Shown piece after piece: positions 9,283-17,972 of a stretch of DNA of 36,299 bases; positions within the stretch are counted from its first letter, which is position 1; each line of letters opens with the position of its first letter. The notes beneath the pieces were generated by a model. It was not told the DNA's origin and did not search any database. It was given only the letters and a program-made list of their open reading frames with translations. The position numbers and the translations under genes were made by a program. Origin of the DNA: Chloroflexia bacterium (lineage in GTDB: Bacteria; Chloroflexota; Chloroflexia; Thermomicrobiales; UBA6265); contig JACCXM010000403.1 of assembly GCA_013697005.1 (NCBI GenBank), forward strand, positions 1-36,299. Direction: 5' to 3'.

Positions 9283-9708
9283 CTAAATTGAATAGTTCGC
9301 ATTTGGCTGTCGACCAGTTTGTCGCTCCACGAGCGTCTCGAGCGTGATGGAACGCAGTTGACTCTCTATTCGCTCCTGCAGCTCGTGCCAAATCTCATGC
9401 ACGATGTCGGTGGCGCCGATGCCGTCCGGATGGGGATGCGGTTGGCGATCGACGCCATCTAAGGCCGCGAGAATATCGTAAACGGAAATCTCCGCGGGTT
9501 GCAGCGCGAGCTCATGGCCGCCTAAAGGGCCGCGCGTGCTTTTGATCAGCCCCGCGCGGCCAAGCGCACCGAGTACTTGATGGAGATACGCCTCCGGAAT
9601 GTCTTGACGCGCCGCTATTTCTTTACTGTGCACTGGGCCCCGGCCCGCCCGGGTCGCAAGGTCAAATAGTGCTCGGACGCCGTAGTCCGCGCGACTTGAG
9701 ACGCGCAT
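9283..9708 (-). CDS. Rrf2-family transcriptional regulator lacking cysteines (CymR-like type)
   Basis: A 141-residue winged-helix regulator with the family start MRVSSRADYGVRALFDLA, the recognition region IPEAYLHQVLGALGRAGLIKSTRG and the GGHELALQPAEISVYDIL wing. IscR, NsrR and RsrR-type members hold an Fe-S cluster through three cysteines after about residue 90; this protein contains no cysteine at all, so it cannot. The cysteine-free members known best are CymR-like, which control sulfur/cysteine genes. Its first 47 bases overlap the 3' end of larE, so the two are translated from one message and a sulfur-related role is plausible. The N-terminal motif fixes the start. Confidence 0.88.
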   Translation of the reverse strand: MRVSSRADYGVRALFDLATRAGRGPVHSKEIAARQDIPEAYLHQVLGALGRAGLIKSTRGPLGGHELALQPAEISVYDILAALDGVDRQPHPHPDGIGATDIVHEIWHELQERIESQLRSITLETLVERQTGRQPNANYSI

Positions 9709-10516
9709 TCAGCACCTCGTTCATATTTCCGCTTCGATAGCCCGCGAGGTCGAGGACGACGTGGCGATAACCGGCGGCTGTGACCGCAGCGACGAGTTCG
9801 CCAGCGCGTTCAATTGCCATTCCAAACTGTTCGTGCGGAACTTCCAAGCGAGCTATTTCATCGTGATGGCGGACTCGAAACCCAAGAAACCCCAGGCGCC
9901 GCACAGCGCTCTCGGCGGTTGCGACTTTACGGAGTTTCTCGACGGTGATTGGGTCCCCGTAGGCGAATCTCGATGATAGGCATGCAACCGCGGGTTTATC
10001 CCAGGTCCGCAACCCATGCCGTTCCGATAGCTGACGGATCTCCGCCTTGAAAAGGCCAACCTCCTGCAACGGGCTTCGGACGCCAAGGTCCCGAGCGGCG
10101 CGCATTCCGGGTCGATAATCGTCGAGATCATCGGCATTTGCGCCGTCAACGACCACCTTCAGTCCACGTGTGACAGCGACATTGCTGAGCTGCGTGTACA
10201 GCTCGGTCTTGCAAAAAAAACACCGCTGATGCGTATTATCCGCGTATCTTGGATCAGTCAGCTCGGCGGTATCAACGAGAAGATGCTCCGCGCCAATTTC
10301 GGTTGCTATGACACGCGCTTCATCCATTTCCTCCGCGGCATAGGTCTGAGAAAGTCCCGTTGCCGCGACCGCATTTTGGCCGAGGGCATCGACCGCGATC
10401 TTGAGCAGATAGCTGCTGTCGACACCGCCGGAAAACGAGACGAGGACGGATTGAAACCCGACCAGGAGTGCCGAGAGTTGAGACTCTTTTTCCTCGATGC
10501 TGCCCGCCACGACCAT
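9662..10516 (-). CDS. larE: ATP-dependent sacrificial sulfur transferase LarE
   Basis: LarE adenylates the carboxylate of the nicotinic-acid mononucleotide derivative and donates sulfur while building the nickel-pincer nucleotide cofactor of lactate racemase-type enzymes. The 284-residue protein has the PP-loop SGGVDS (29-34), the RCFFCK motif (98-103), DGANADDLDDYRPG and the DKPAVACLSSRFAYG segment; Cys179 there matches the sacrificial cysteine (Cys176 in Lactiplantibacillus plantarum LarE). It follows pnp after 50 bases and overlaps the Rrf2 gene. larA, larB and larC are not in the window, so its target enzyme is unknown and it may serve another sulfur-insertion reaction. Confidence 0.9.
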   Translation of the reverse strand: MVVAGSIEEKESQLSALLVGFQSVLVSFSGGVDSSYLLKIAVDALGQNAVAATGLSQTYAAEEMDEARVIATEIGAEHLLVDTAELTDPRYADNTHQRCFFCKTELYTQLSNVAVTRGLKVVVDGANADDLDDYRPGMRAARDLGVRSPLQEVGLFKAEIRQLSERHGLRTWDKPAVACLSSRFAYGDPITVEKLRKVATAESAVRRLGFLGFRVRHHDEIARLEVPHEQFGMAIERAGELVAAVTAAGYRHVVLDLAGYRSGNMNEVLNARLKSRGLRRPSTI

Positions 10517-10566
10517 CAGATGTTGTGTTCTCCAGAAGCCTTCCGCGCAGGCCGCGGCTGCCTCGA

Positions 10567-12912
10567 TCAGAACTCCTGACCTCCGGGTCCGGCCGGCCGG
10601 CGGCTGTCTCCGGGACGGCTGGCGAATTCCCCATTGCTGCCTGACTGTTGCTGACGAGGCATCGCGTCAGGGTGAGCTCCAGGTCCGCCGCGAAATCCTC
10701 GATCGTCGCGGCGAGGGCCGCGATCTCCGCGGTCGTCGCCGCGACGCGACGGGCGGTCCGGCTTCGGTTCAGGGAGTGTTCCGGTAAGCGCGGCCCGCCG
10801 CGACAAGCTCACTTTTCCGTTAGGGGCGACCTCCGTCACCATTACCGTGATTTCGTCGCCGACGGTCAGCACATCCTCGACGCGGGCAACGCGGATCGAT
10901 GGATCTTCGGATAGCTCCGAAATGTGCACCAATCCATCCTTGCCGGGCAAAATTTCTACGAACGCACCATACGGCATGATGCTGACTACTTTACCGTTAT
11001 AAATCTCGCCGCGGTCAATGCGAAGTTCCTGGGTCAGTCCGAGAATCCTCTGAATTGCTGCCTCGGCACCTTTCACGTCAGTTGAAGCTACCGACACCGT
11101 TCCGTCGTCGTTGATGTCGATGCGGGTGCCGGTGTCTTCCTGAATAGACCGGATCATTTTCCCGCCTGGTCCGATGATGGCACCGATCTTCTCCGGGTTG
11201 ACTTTCAGACGGATCACGCGCGGGGCAAACTGAGACAATTCTGAGCGCGGCTGCTCAATCGATTTGTTCATTTCGGCGAGGATGTGCAGGCGACCCTCTC
11301 TGGCTTGAGCGAGTGCCTCGCGCATGACCCGCGGGGTAATTCCCTTGACTTTGATATCCATCTGGACAGCAGTCACGCCTTTTTCGGTGCCGGCGACCTT
11401 GAAGTCCATGTCGCCAAGTGCGTCTTCCATCCCTTGTATATCGCTGAGAATGGCATAGCGCCCGGTTTCTTTCTCTGTTACCAGCCCCATTGCGATCCCT
11501 GCCACCGGGGCGGTTATGGGCACGCCCGCGTCCATCAAGGCGAGCGTGCTGCCACAGACGCTTGCCATAGAGGTCGACCCGTTGGAGCTCACGACTTCCG
11601 AAACGAGACGCATGGTGTATGGAAACGAGTCGGCGTCGGGAATGACGGCGATCAGCGCGCGTTCGGCAAGTGCGCCGTGGCCGATGTCCCTCCGACTCGT
11701 TCCCCGGAGTCGCCGTACTTCCCCGACGCTGAACGGTGGAAAGTTGTAATGATGGATGTAGCGCTTTCGGGCTTCCGGACCGATCGAGTCAAGACGCTGC
11801 TCCTCGGCGGTGGAGCCCAGTGTCACTGAGGTAACAACCTGGGTTTGTCCGCGGGTAAAAATCGCGGAGCCATGTGTTCGGGGCAGATATCCAGTTTGTA
11901 CCCAGATGGGACGGATTTCGTCTGTGCGTCTCCCGTCTGGCCGCGACCCCTCGTCGAGGATCCCGCGACGCACCTCAGACTTCAGGATGTTTTCAAAGGC
12001 TTCGATCACGTCCTTGGATGCATAAGCGGCAATTGCTCCGTCTTCTGGCGAAGCAAAGTTCGCTTGAAGCTCGGCGCGTAGGTTTGAGGTGCCTTCAAGG
12101 CGGAGGACTTTGTCGGGATTGTTGATCGTGTCCCGTAATCGTTCACCAAGAAACTCGCGAACCTGGGCCGCGGTTTGGTCATCGGCCGCAGGTGGTGCGA
12201 ACGACCATTTTTCTTTGCCTGCCTGATGCTGAAGCTCGAGCTGAATCGCAACTATTCTTTTGATTTCTTCGTGCGCGCGTTCGATGCCGGCAACAACGAT
12301 GTCTTCGGCAACTTGATCGGATTCGCCTTCAACCATCATGATGGCATCGCTCGTTCCAGCGACGACCATATCCAACGTACTTTCGGCAAGATCCGAGGCG
12401 GTGGGGTTGATGACAATCTGATCGGCAATGTAGCCGACGCGCACCGCGCCGAGCGGTCCGTCCCAGGGGATCTGGGAGAGCGTCAGCGCAGCGGATGCGC
12501 CAATGATGGACAGGATGTCCGGGTCATTTTCCTGGTCAGTAGACATGACGGTCGAGATAATCTGGACTTCCGCCATGTAGCCTTCTGGAAAAAGCGGCCG
12601 GATTGGCCGGTCAGTGAGTCGCGCGGCCAGGGTTGCTGCTTCCGTGGGGCGCCCTTCCCGCTTGATGAACCCCCCAGGAATCTTGCCCGCGGCATACATT
12701 CGCTCTTCATATTCAACCGTCAGGGGAAAGAAGCCAACTGCCTGATTTGGCTCGCGTTCGCCGACAACGGTCGACAACACCAAGGTATCGCCGTAACGGA
12801 CGACGACCGCGCCGTCAGCCAACTGGGCGATGAGGCCATTTTCCAAAGAAAGCGTTCTACCCGCGATTTCGCTTTCGACCCGACTGACGGCCGGTAATTG
12901 AGTTCGATCCAT
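10567..12912 (-). CDS. pnp: Polyribonucleotide nucleotidyltransferase (PNPase)
   Basis: Phosphorolytic 3'-5' exoribonuclease of the RNA degradosome. The 781 residues hold two RNase PH domains (starts at about 10 and 325; catalytic-core sequences GGFIKREGRPTE and FSVGEVRRLRGTSRRDIGHG), the all-helical linker, then KH (INPEKIGAIIGPGGK-like segment near 565) and S1 (EIYNGKVVSIMPYGAFVEI near 630). The final 70 residues are an Arg/Gly/Asp-rich low-complexity tail, longer than in E. coli, of the kind that can bind RNA. It lies downstream of rpsO, an arrangement conserved across bacteria; the gap between them carries three hairpins. Confidence 0.97.
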   Translation of the reverse strand: MDRTQLPAVSRVESEIAGRTLSLENGLIAQLADGAVVVRYGDTLVLSTVVGEREPNQAVGFFPLTVEYEERMYAAGKIPGGFIKREGRPTEAATLAARLTDRPIRPLFPEGYMAEVQIISTVMSTDQENDPDILSIIGASAALTLSQIPWDGPLGAVRVGYIADQIVINPTASDLAESTLDMVVAGTSDAIMMVEGESDQVAEDIVVAGIERAHEEIKRIVAIQLELQHQAGKEKWSFAPPAADDQTAAQVREFLGERLRDTINNPDKVLRLEGTSNLRAELQANFASPEDGAIAAYASKDVIEAFENILKSEVRRGILDEGSRPDGRRTDEIRPIWVQTGYLPRTHGSAIFTRGQTQVVTSVTLGSTAEEQRLDSIGPEARKRYIHHYNFPPFSVGEVRRLRGTSRRDIGHGALAERALIAVIPDADSFPYTMRLVSEVVSSNGSTSMASVCGSTLALMDAGVPITAPVAGIAMGLVTEKETGRYAILSDIQGMEDALGDMDFKVAGTEKGVTAVQMDIKVKGITPRVMREALAQAREGRLHILAEMNKSIEQPRSELSQFAPRVIRLKVNPEKIGAIIGPGGKMIRSIQEDTGTRIDINDDGTVSVASTDVKGAEAAIQRILGLTQELRIDRGEIYNGKVVSIMPYGAFVEILPGKDGLVHISELSEDPSIRVARVEDVLTVGDEITVMVTEVAPNGKVSLSRRAALTGTLPEPKPDRPSRRGDDRGDRGPRRDDRGFRGGPGAHPDAMPRQQQSGSNGEFASRPGDSRRPAGPGGQEF

Positions 12913-12986
12913 GTGAAGCCCCTTTCGGCAGTTGGCGTGCGTCTGATGCGTTTGTTTGGATCATGCACTTTCGTACTGCGAGGAAC

Positions 12987-13121
12987 TGGAGCGTGCCCAC
13001 CGAGGCCGCTGAGCACGCTCCAATACCCCAAGCGATCGTGCACTCCGGACCATTCTGCTACGTAGCGACTACGTGTCCCCCGTTCCAACGAAATGGCCCA
13101 AGACACCGAGCCCTGGGCCAT
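12987..13121 (-). promoter_or_regulatory. Three hairpins in the rpsO-pnp intergenic RNA
   Basis: The 271-base gap between rpsO and pnp can form three stems in the transcript: an 8-bp stem (13093-13100 with 13114-13121, ATGGCCCA/TGGGCCAT), a 6-bp stem with a 3-base loop (13060-13065 with 13069-13074) and a 10-bp stem (12987-12996 with 13013-13022, TGGAGCGTGC/GCACGCTCCA, 16-base loop). None is followed by a T-tract, so RNA processing or pnp leader control is more likely than termination. In E. coli the pnp leader is cut by RNase III for autoregulation. Confidence 0.5.
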
Positions 13122-13184
13122 CCGCATCGAGTGATCGCACCACCAAGGGAGGTGTTGTCGAAGAAATAACCCCCACGCATCACG

Positions 13185-13454
13185 CTATTTGCGAAGACCG
13201 AGCCGCGCGATTGTCGCCCGGTATCGTTCGACGTCCTTGTCGGCAAGATACGCAAGCAACCGCCGCCGTTGGCCAACGAGCTTCAAGAGCCCGCGGCGGG
13301 AGTGAAAATCATGTTTATGAGCTCGCAAGTGTCCAGTCAAACCCTGGATACGCTCGGTTAGAAGGGCAATCTGGACCTCGGGCGAGCCCGTATCTCCACC
13401 ATGCGTCTGAAACTGCGAAATGATGGTTTCTTTCTGTTCGCGCTGCAATGCCAT
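13185..13454 (-). CDS. rpsO: 30S ribosomal protein S15
   Basis: Primary 16S rRNA-binding protein of the small subunit platform. The 89-residue length and sequence are canonical: [17 protein letters not shown] in the N-terminal helices, [16 protein letters not shown] around residues 41-56 and [12 protein letters not shown] next, ending KLGLRK-like (ARLGLRK). A purine-rich GGGAGAGGGA lies 9 bases before the ATG. It is the first gene of the rpsO-pnp-larE-rrf2 leftward group. Confidence 0.98.
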   Translation of the reverse strand: MALQREQKETIISQFQTHGGDTGSPEVQIALLTERIQGLTGHLRAHKHDFHSRRGLLKLVGQRRRLLAYLADKDVERYRATIARLGLRK

Positions 13455-13585
13455 ATTCAGGAATCCCTCTCCCGATCAAAATTGATAACGCACACAATAA
13501 TCCGGCGCTCTTACAAGCGCGCAACCGGGTGAGTATACCATTCGGTCTGTGGCCTTTCCATTGAGGGAGTGTGGGAAAAGATGCA

Positions 13586-14455
13586 ATGTCCGTGCTGGGA
13601 GTGATCGGCGGAAGCGGCATTTACCACCTTGGCAGTATGAGCTCGCGAAGGGACATTGAATTGGAAACGCCGTTTGGATCGCCGAGTGGCGCGATTCTGA
13701 AGGGCACTGTTGGAACGACTGAAGTCCTCTTCCTGGCGCGGCACGGCGCGGGGCATGTATTTTCGCCGGCAGAGGTACCGTACCGCGCTAATATCCACGC
13801 GCTCAAGCAACTGGGCGCCACGCACGTGCTCAGTCTGAGTGCGGTTGGCAGCTTGCGAGAAGACCTTCCGCCACGCTCCCTGGTGGCTCCCGATCAGATC
13901 ATCGATAGGACCAGCGGACGAAGCCGGACGTTTTTTGACGACGGGATCGTCGCTCACGTGGGAATCGCTGACCCATTTTGTTCCAGTTTCCAGGACGAAC
14001 TGGACATCGCGGCACACTCCGTGGACCATCCCTTGCGACGTGGGGGTACGTACGTGTGCATCGACGGACCCCAATTCTCGACGCGAGCGGAATCTCATCG
14101 CTTTCGGAGTTGGAATGCAGCAATAGTCGGAATGACCGCGATGCCGGAGGCCCGGCTGGCGCGCGAAGCGGAGCTTTGTTATGCAACTTTGGCAATGGTC
14201 ACCGATTTTGATGTTTGGCATGAAAGCGAAACAGATGTCAGTGTCGAAGTGGTCATGTCGAATCTGGAGGCGAATAGCCAAGCCGCCACGGACATTATTG
14301 TTTCACTGGCCAAGAGAGGGCTGGCGGAGCGCACGTGTCGCTGCGGCGCTGCACTGGACGGCGCCATAGTTACGTCTCCAGATTCCATATCTTACGAGGC
14401 GAGGGAGCGCGTGAGTCTTCTGGTTGGAGACCGGTTGGGCATTGAGCCGCGGTGA
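13586..14455 (+). CDS. mtnP: S-methyl-5'-thioadenosine phosphorylase
   Basis: Cleaves MTA with phosphate to adenine and 5-methylthioribose-1-phosphate in methionine salvage. Visible: GVIGGSGIY at the N-terminus, phosphate-binding RHGAGH, the DRTSGRSRTFFDDG loop, PQFSTRAESH, and the long signature GMTAMPEARLAREAELCY followed by VTDFDVWH, where Asp at the purine site indicates 6-amino purines (MTAP) rather than guanosine/inosine. I prefer ATG 13586 since GGGA sits 9 bases upstream; a GTG at 13571 adds five residues. It is divergent from rpsO and overlaps the next gene by 4 bases. Confidence 0.9.
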   Translation: MSVLGVIGGSGIYHLGSMSSRRDIELETPFGSPSGAILKGTVGTTEVLFLARHGAGHVFSPAEVPYRANIHALKQLGATHVLSLSAVGSLREDLPPRSLVAPDQIIDRTSGRSRTFFDDGIVAHVGIADPFCSSFQDELDIAAHSVDHPLRRGGTYVCIDGPQFSTRAESHRFRSWNAAIVGMTAMPEARLAREAELCYATLAMVTDFDVWHESETDVSVEVVMSNLEANSQAATDIIVSLAKRGLAERTCRCGAALDGAIVTSPDSISYEARERVSLLVGDRLGIEPR

Positions 14456-15759
14456 ATCTTCAGCACAGACCAATGCGGTTCATCGAGATCCTCCCGACGT
14501 TGACCGCGGCCGTGGGCATTGCCGCCGTTCAAGGTTTTTCCGGATCACGGTGGGCGATCGGTTCTGAGGCTAGCGTTGCGTTGCTCGTGACGATCGTTGC
14601 GCCGCTCGCGGCAGCAATTCTTCTCAGGCGCGTGAGTCCGGGGAGTGATTTGCTCCTGATTTCCGTTGCCGGCATGTTGGTGGCGATTGGATCGGTGACT
14701 TTGATTGCACTATCCGGTGAGGCGGGGGCCGCTGGTGAGTTTTATGGCGCGATTGCGTTTCGGCATGGATTGTTCGCCGGGGTGGGCTACCTGGCTTTGC
14801 TGGCGGGCGTATTGGCCGCAACAAGGGTCGATAAAGTCATCAAATATCCGTTCACGATTCTTGGTATCGCTATCACGTTGACGTTGGCCACCGTGGTATT
14901 CGGATCGACGGTGAATGGTGCGCGGCTGTGGTTGCAAATCGGGGCGGTGCGATTCCAGCCATCAGAAGTCGCCAGAGTCTTGATCGCGATATTTGTCTCC
15001 ATTTACCTGTACGATCGGCGCCACCTTATCGCCGCACCCTGGCGAGTTGGTTCAATGGATCTCGTGTTTCTGCCCTATCTCTTGCCGCTGCTGGCCGCAC
15101 TCTCTGGAGCGGCGGCGGTGCTCGTTTTGCAGAACGACCTCGGCATGGCCGCGCTCGTCTTACTCGGAGCCTTCGCTTCAATGGTGGCGGTATTCACTTC
15201 CCGCGCAACTCTCGGTTTCGCGATTGCATTGCTTGGGCTCGCTACTATCGGAGCGTATGTCACGGTCGAAAGAGTTCGCGATAGGGTTGCGGGATGGCTC
15301 AATCCGTGGGACGACCCGGCCGGTCGCGGATTTCAATTCGTGCAGGCTGACTATGGGTTTGCCGCGGGCGGAGTTTTCGGAGGGGGCTCGTCCCTTGTCG
15401 GCGCGAATGTCCCCGAAATCCATACGGATTTGATTCTGGTTGGTGTCGGCAACCAGTTTGGCTGGTTGACCGCAGTCGGGTTGGTCTCAATGCTCTCCCT
15501 GCTCGTTTGCCGATGCGCCCTCGCTTCGCTGCGAGCAAGGAATAGATTTGAGGTGATGCTGGGGTTGAGTCTGACAGGCGTGATCGCAATCCAAAGTATT
15601 CTGATCGTCGGGGGCACGCTTCGGGTGTTGCCGCTAACTGGGCTCACCGTTCCGTTGGCGTCGTACGGTGGCTCGTCGATAACGGTTACGTTGTTCACGA
15701 TTGGTGTCATTGCCGGATTGCGGGCTTCTCCACGGCGAACTCATCGTTTGCTTAGTTGA
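14452..15759 (+). CDS. SEDS-family peptidoglycan glycosyltransferase/shape protein (FtsW/RodA)
   Basis: A 435-residue polytopic membrane protein with about ten hydrophobic segments. SEDS signatures are clear: the STVNGARLWLQIG and RFQPSEVAR motif at about 160-180, WLNPWDDPAGRGFQ, VPEIHTDLILVGVGNQFG, and the C-terminal LPLTGLTVPLASYGGSS. The family polymerises lipid II glycan strands together with a class B PBP. I cannot tell FtsW from RodA; there is no mreC, mreD, pbp2 or mur gene nearby. The acidic pair usually found after the HTD motif (AEE/xEE) is replaced by VGN, which is unusual. GTG start overlaps the mtnP stop by 4 bases; the internal ATG at 14473 is an alternative. Confidence 0.88.
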   Translation: MNLQHRPMRFIEILPTLTAAVGIAAVQGFSGSRWAIGSEASVALLVTIVAPLAAAILLRRVSPGSDLLLISVAGMLVAIGSVTLIALSGEAGAAGEFYGAIAFRHGLFAGVGYLALLAGVLAATRVDKVIKYPFTILGIAITLTLATVVFGSTVNGARLWLQIGAVRFQPSEVARVLIAIFVSIYLYDRRHLIAAPWRVGSMDLVFLPYLLPLLAALSGAAAVLVLQNDLGMAALVLLGAFASMVAVFTSRATLGFAIALLGLATIGAYVTVERVRDRVAGWLNPWDDPAGRGFQFVQADYGFAAGGVFGGGSSLVGANVPEIHTDLILVGVGNQFGWLTAVGLVSMLSLLVCRCALASLRARNRFEVMLGLSLTGVIAIQSILIVGGTLRVLPLTGLTVPLASYGGSSITVTLFTIGVIAGLRASPRRTHRLLS

Positions 15760-15872
15760 CGATTCACATTCCGAAACTGGGAACGACCGCGAGATATTTG
15801 ACGCCGCGGCATATCAATGGCGGAAATGGTTGCGAATCTCGGTGAGTAGGCGATGATCGTGAGAGCAGGCCG

Positions 15873-16859
15873 ATGATCAATGCGGTGCAGGTGAAGGAAG
15901 GCCGGATCGTGGTTCCGCCGCGAACAATTGGACTGGTCGCCGCGCGAAGTAAACAAGAAGCTGGAGATTTAGCGCTAAGCGTTGCCCAGACGCTGATCGC
16001 CGCCGGCGCCGCGGTCGTCCCTGAAGACGAACTTGGCGCGGCCGATGGTGATTCGGTCGATGTAATCGTGGTTCTCGGCGGCGACGGACTGATGATGCGT
16101 GCCGCGAATACATTTCCTGACATTCCGCTACTTGGAATCAACTTCGGCAATGTTGGATTTCTCGCGTTGGTGGAGCGCAGAGACTGGAGAAAGGCAGTTG
16201 CGACTCTGCTCACCGGGGAGTATGCAATTCAGGAAGGGCCCACTCTGCAAGCGACGTTAGTCCGCGAAGCCGACATCGTTCCTGAGGGATGGGCAATTAA
16301 TGATGTCGTGGTCCGTTCTGGCATGCGCATGGTGGACGTCGAGATCTACATTGATGGTCAGTACGTCAACACGTATCCGGGCGATGGCATGATCATCGCC
16401 ACCCCGCACGGCAGCACCGCGTATTGCATGGCCGCGGGGGGGCCGATTCTGACCGCGGGTGTGCGGGGATTCGCGATTGTGCCTATCTCTTGCCACAGTC
16501 CGATTCGAACCCCCTTTGTGGTACCGGAAGAGGGAATCATCGAGATGGTCATTGCCAACGATCACGATGCGTCGCTCATCCTGGATGGCCGAGAAGTGGT
16601 TCGCCTTGATCGTTTCGATGTTGTCCGCGTGGCTCGAGGGGAGCACGCGTTCCGTTTGGTGACGCTGGGGTCGACGAATTTTTATGAAGCATTTCGAACC
16701 AAATTCAACTTTAGAATTAGACCGGATGCGGTACCTAGTCGCTCGACGAGACAATCGACCAGGCAAAGCACTACCCCACCGAGAGGTGGCGGATCAGGCA
16801 AGTCATCAGGCGCTGGCGCGGACGAGGCGATTGACTCCGGGAGCGAACAAACGTTCTGA
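15873..16859 (+). CDS. nadK: NAD kinase
   Basis: ATP-dependent phosphorylation of NAD to NADP. The 328-residue protein contains the GGDG motif (69-72), LLGINFGNVGFLA, the ND pair (143-144) and the long glycine-rich motif GDGMIIATPHGSTAY (170-184). After the catalytic domain, from about residue 285, comes a low-complexity Ser/Thr/Gly tail with two copies of RQST that is not part of the normal fold. The last codons and the stop lie inside a LexA box that controls ruvB, so the 3' end doubles as a regulatory site. It follows the SEDS gene after 113 bases with no obvious promoter. Confidence 0.93.
   Translation: MINAVQVKEGRIVVPPRTIGLVAARSKQEAGDLALSVAQTLIAAGAAVVPEDELGAADGDSVDVIVVLGGDGLMMRAANTFPDIPLLGINFGNVGFLALVERRDWRKAVATLLTGEYAIQEGPTLQATLVREADIVPEGWAINDVVVRSGMRMVDVEIYIDGQYVNTYPGDGMIIATPHGSTAYCMAAGGPILTAGVRGFAIVPISCHSPIRTPFVVPEEGIIEMVIANDHDASLILDGREVVRLDRFDVVRVARGEHAFRLVTLGSTNFYEAFRTKFNFRIRPDAVPSRSTRQSTRQSTTPPRGGGSGKSSGAGADEAIDSGSEQTF
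16844..16857. promoter_or_regulatory. LexA box upstream of ruvB, inside the end of nadK
   Basis: CGAACAAACGTTCT has the GAAC-N4-GTTC core with both half sites intact. It covers the place of the -35 element relative to the ruvB -10 (16869-16874) and overlaps the nadK stop codon. ruvB is an SOS gene in many bacteria, so repression by LexA fits. Confidence 0.8.
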
Positions 16860-16865
16860 TATCTC

Positions 16866-16874
16866 TGCTATAAT
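16866..16874 (+). promoter_or_regulatory. ruvB extended -10 promoter, possibly leaderless
   Basis: TGC-TATAAT (16866-16874) is a consensus extended -10. The ruvB ATG begins 7 bases later, at the expected transcription start, and no Shine-Dalgarno sequence precedes it. The message therefore may have no leader. Confidence 0.7.
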
Positions 16875-16880
16875 CACGCT

Positions 16881-17972
16881 ATGGGTGAACCTCTGTCCAC
16901 CGCCATCCAAAGCAGCGCACAATCAAACGTTGGGATCGATCGGCCGAGTACACCCACGTTGCTGGTTGAGGACGCGCCCCTAGAGCGAAGCTTGCGTCCC
17001 CGCCGGCTGGCCGAGTACATCGGCCAGGAACGGGTCAAGGAGACGCTGCAGGTTTTCATCGACGCGTCGAAGCAGCGCGGCGAAACGCTCGACCATGTGC
17101 TTTTTTACGGTCCACCTGGACTTGGCAAAACGACTCTGGCATCAATCATTGCCGTCGAGATGGGAGTCAGTCTGCGCATTACCTCCGGACCGGCGATCGA
17201 ACGTCAAGGTGACCTGGTCTCGATTTTGACCAATCTGAAGGCGGGCGATGTTCTTTTCATCGATGAAATCCATCGGCTGAATCGGGCAGTAGAAGAAGTT
17301 CTTTATTCCGCAATGGAGGACTTTGCGGTCGACATCGTGCTTGGCAAGGGACCCGCGGCAAGGACGATGCGAATCAATCTTCCCAGGTTTACGCTTGTCG
17401 GCGCCACGACACGCTTGGCGCTGCTGACAGGTCCCCTGCGTGACCGTTTCGGATCCGTGTTGAGACTCGGTTTTTACAGCCGGGCAGCGATGGAAGAAAT
17501 CGTGCATCGGTCGGCACGTGTACTCGACGTGCCCATCTCCGAGGAAGGCGTGCGAGCGCTGGCAGAACGAGCCCGCGGGACCCCACGTGTGGCTAATCGC
17601 CTGCTGAAGCGAGCGCGGGACTTTGCGGAGGTGCGAGGTGAAGGCGCGATCACCGACAAGATCGCAAGCGACGCATTGCAGATGCTTGATATCGACGATC
17701 TGGGACTCGACGAGATCGATCGACGCATTCTGCGTTCAATCGTGGAAAAGTTCAACGGCGGTCCAGTTGGGATAGATACGCTTGCGGCGGCGATCAGTGA
17801 AGAAACTGACACGATCATGGACGTTTATGAACCGTATCTGATCCAACTCGGGTTTTTGCAGAGGACTCCGCGCGGCCGTATTGCAACGGATGGCGCTTAC
17901 GCTCATCTTGGTTATGAAGCCCCTGCGGAATCCGCTCGCCAACCAGTTCTCTTTGGTGGGGCCAAAGGTTGA
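16881..17972 (+). CDS. ruvB: Holliday junction branch-migration ATPase RuvB
   Basis: Hexameric AAA+ motor that with RuvA moves Holliday junctions. Seen in the 363 residues: [12 protein letters not shown] (39-50), Walker A GPPGLGKT (77-84), Walker B LFIDEIH (125-131), sensor-1 LVGATTR, arginine-finger region GPLRDRFG, sensor-2 [12 protein letters not shown] and the winged-helix DNA-binding C-terminus ([11 protein letters not shown] onward, ending at [13 protein letters not shown]). It has about 25 extra residues at the N-terminus compared with most RuvBs. LexA box and -10 lie directly upstream. ruvA and ruvC are not in the window; ruvB-queA adjacency is common in bacteria, and the TGA overlaps the queA TTG. 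Confidence 0.97.
   Translation: MGEPLSTAIQSSAQSNVGIDRPSTPTLLVEDAPLERSLRPRRLAEYIGQERVKETLQVFIDASKQRGETLDHVLFYGPPGLGKTTLASIIAVEMGVSLRITSGPAIERQGDLVSILTNLKAGDVLFIDEIHRLNRAVEEVLYSAMEDFAVDIVLGKGPAARTMRINLPRFTLVGATTRLALLTGPLRDRFGSVLRLGFYSRAAMEEIVHRSARVLDVPISEEGVRALAERARGTPRVANRLLKRARDFAEVRGEGAITDKIASDALQMLDIDDLGLDEIDRRILRSIVEKFNGGPVGIDTLAAAISEETDTIMDVYEPYLIQLGFLQRTPRGRIATDGAYAHLGYEAPAESARQPVLFGGAKG

Noticed and set aside
11284-11829. Long plus-strand frame opposite pnp (and similar long frames opposite dnaE, rdgB and the R3H gene)
   Set aside because: Shadow frames of strongly conserved genes on the other strand; no motifs or ribosome-binding sites.
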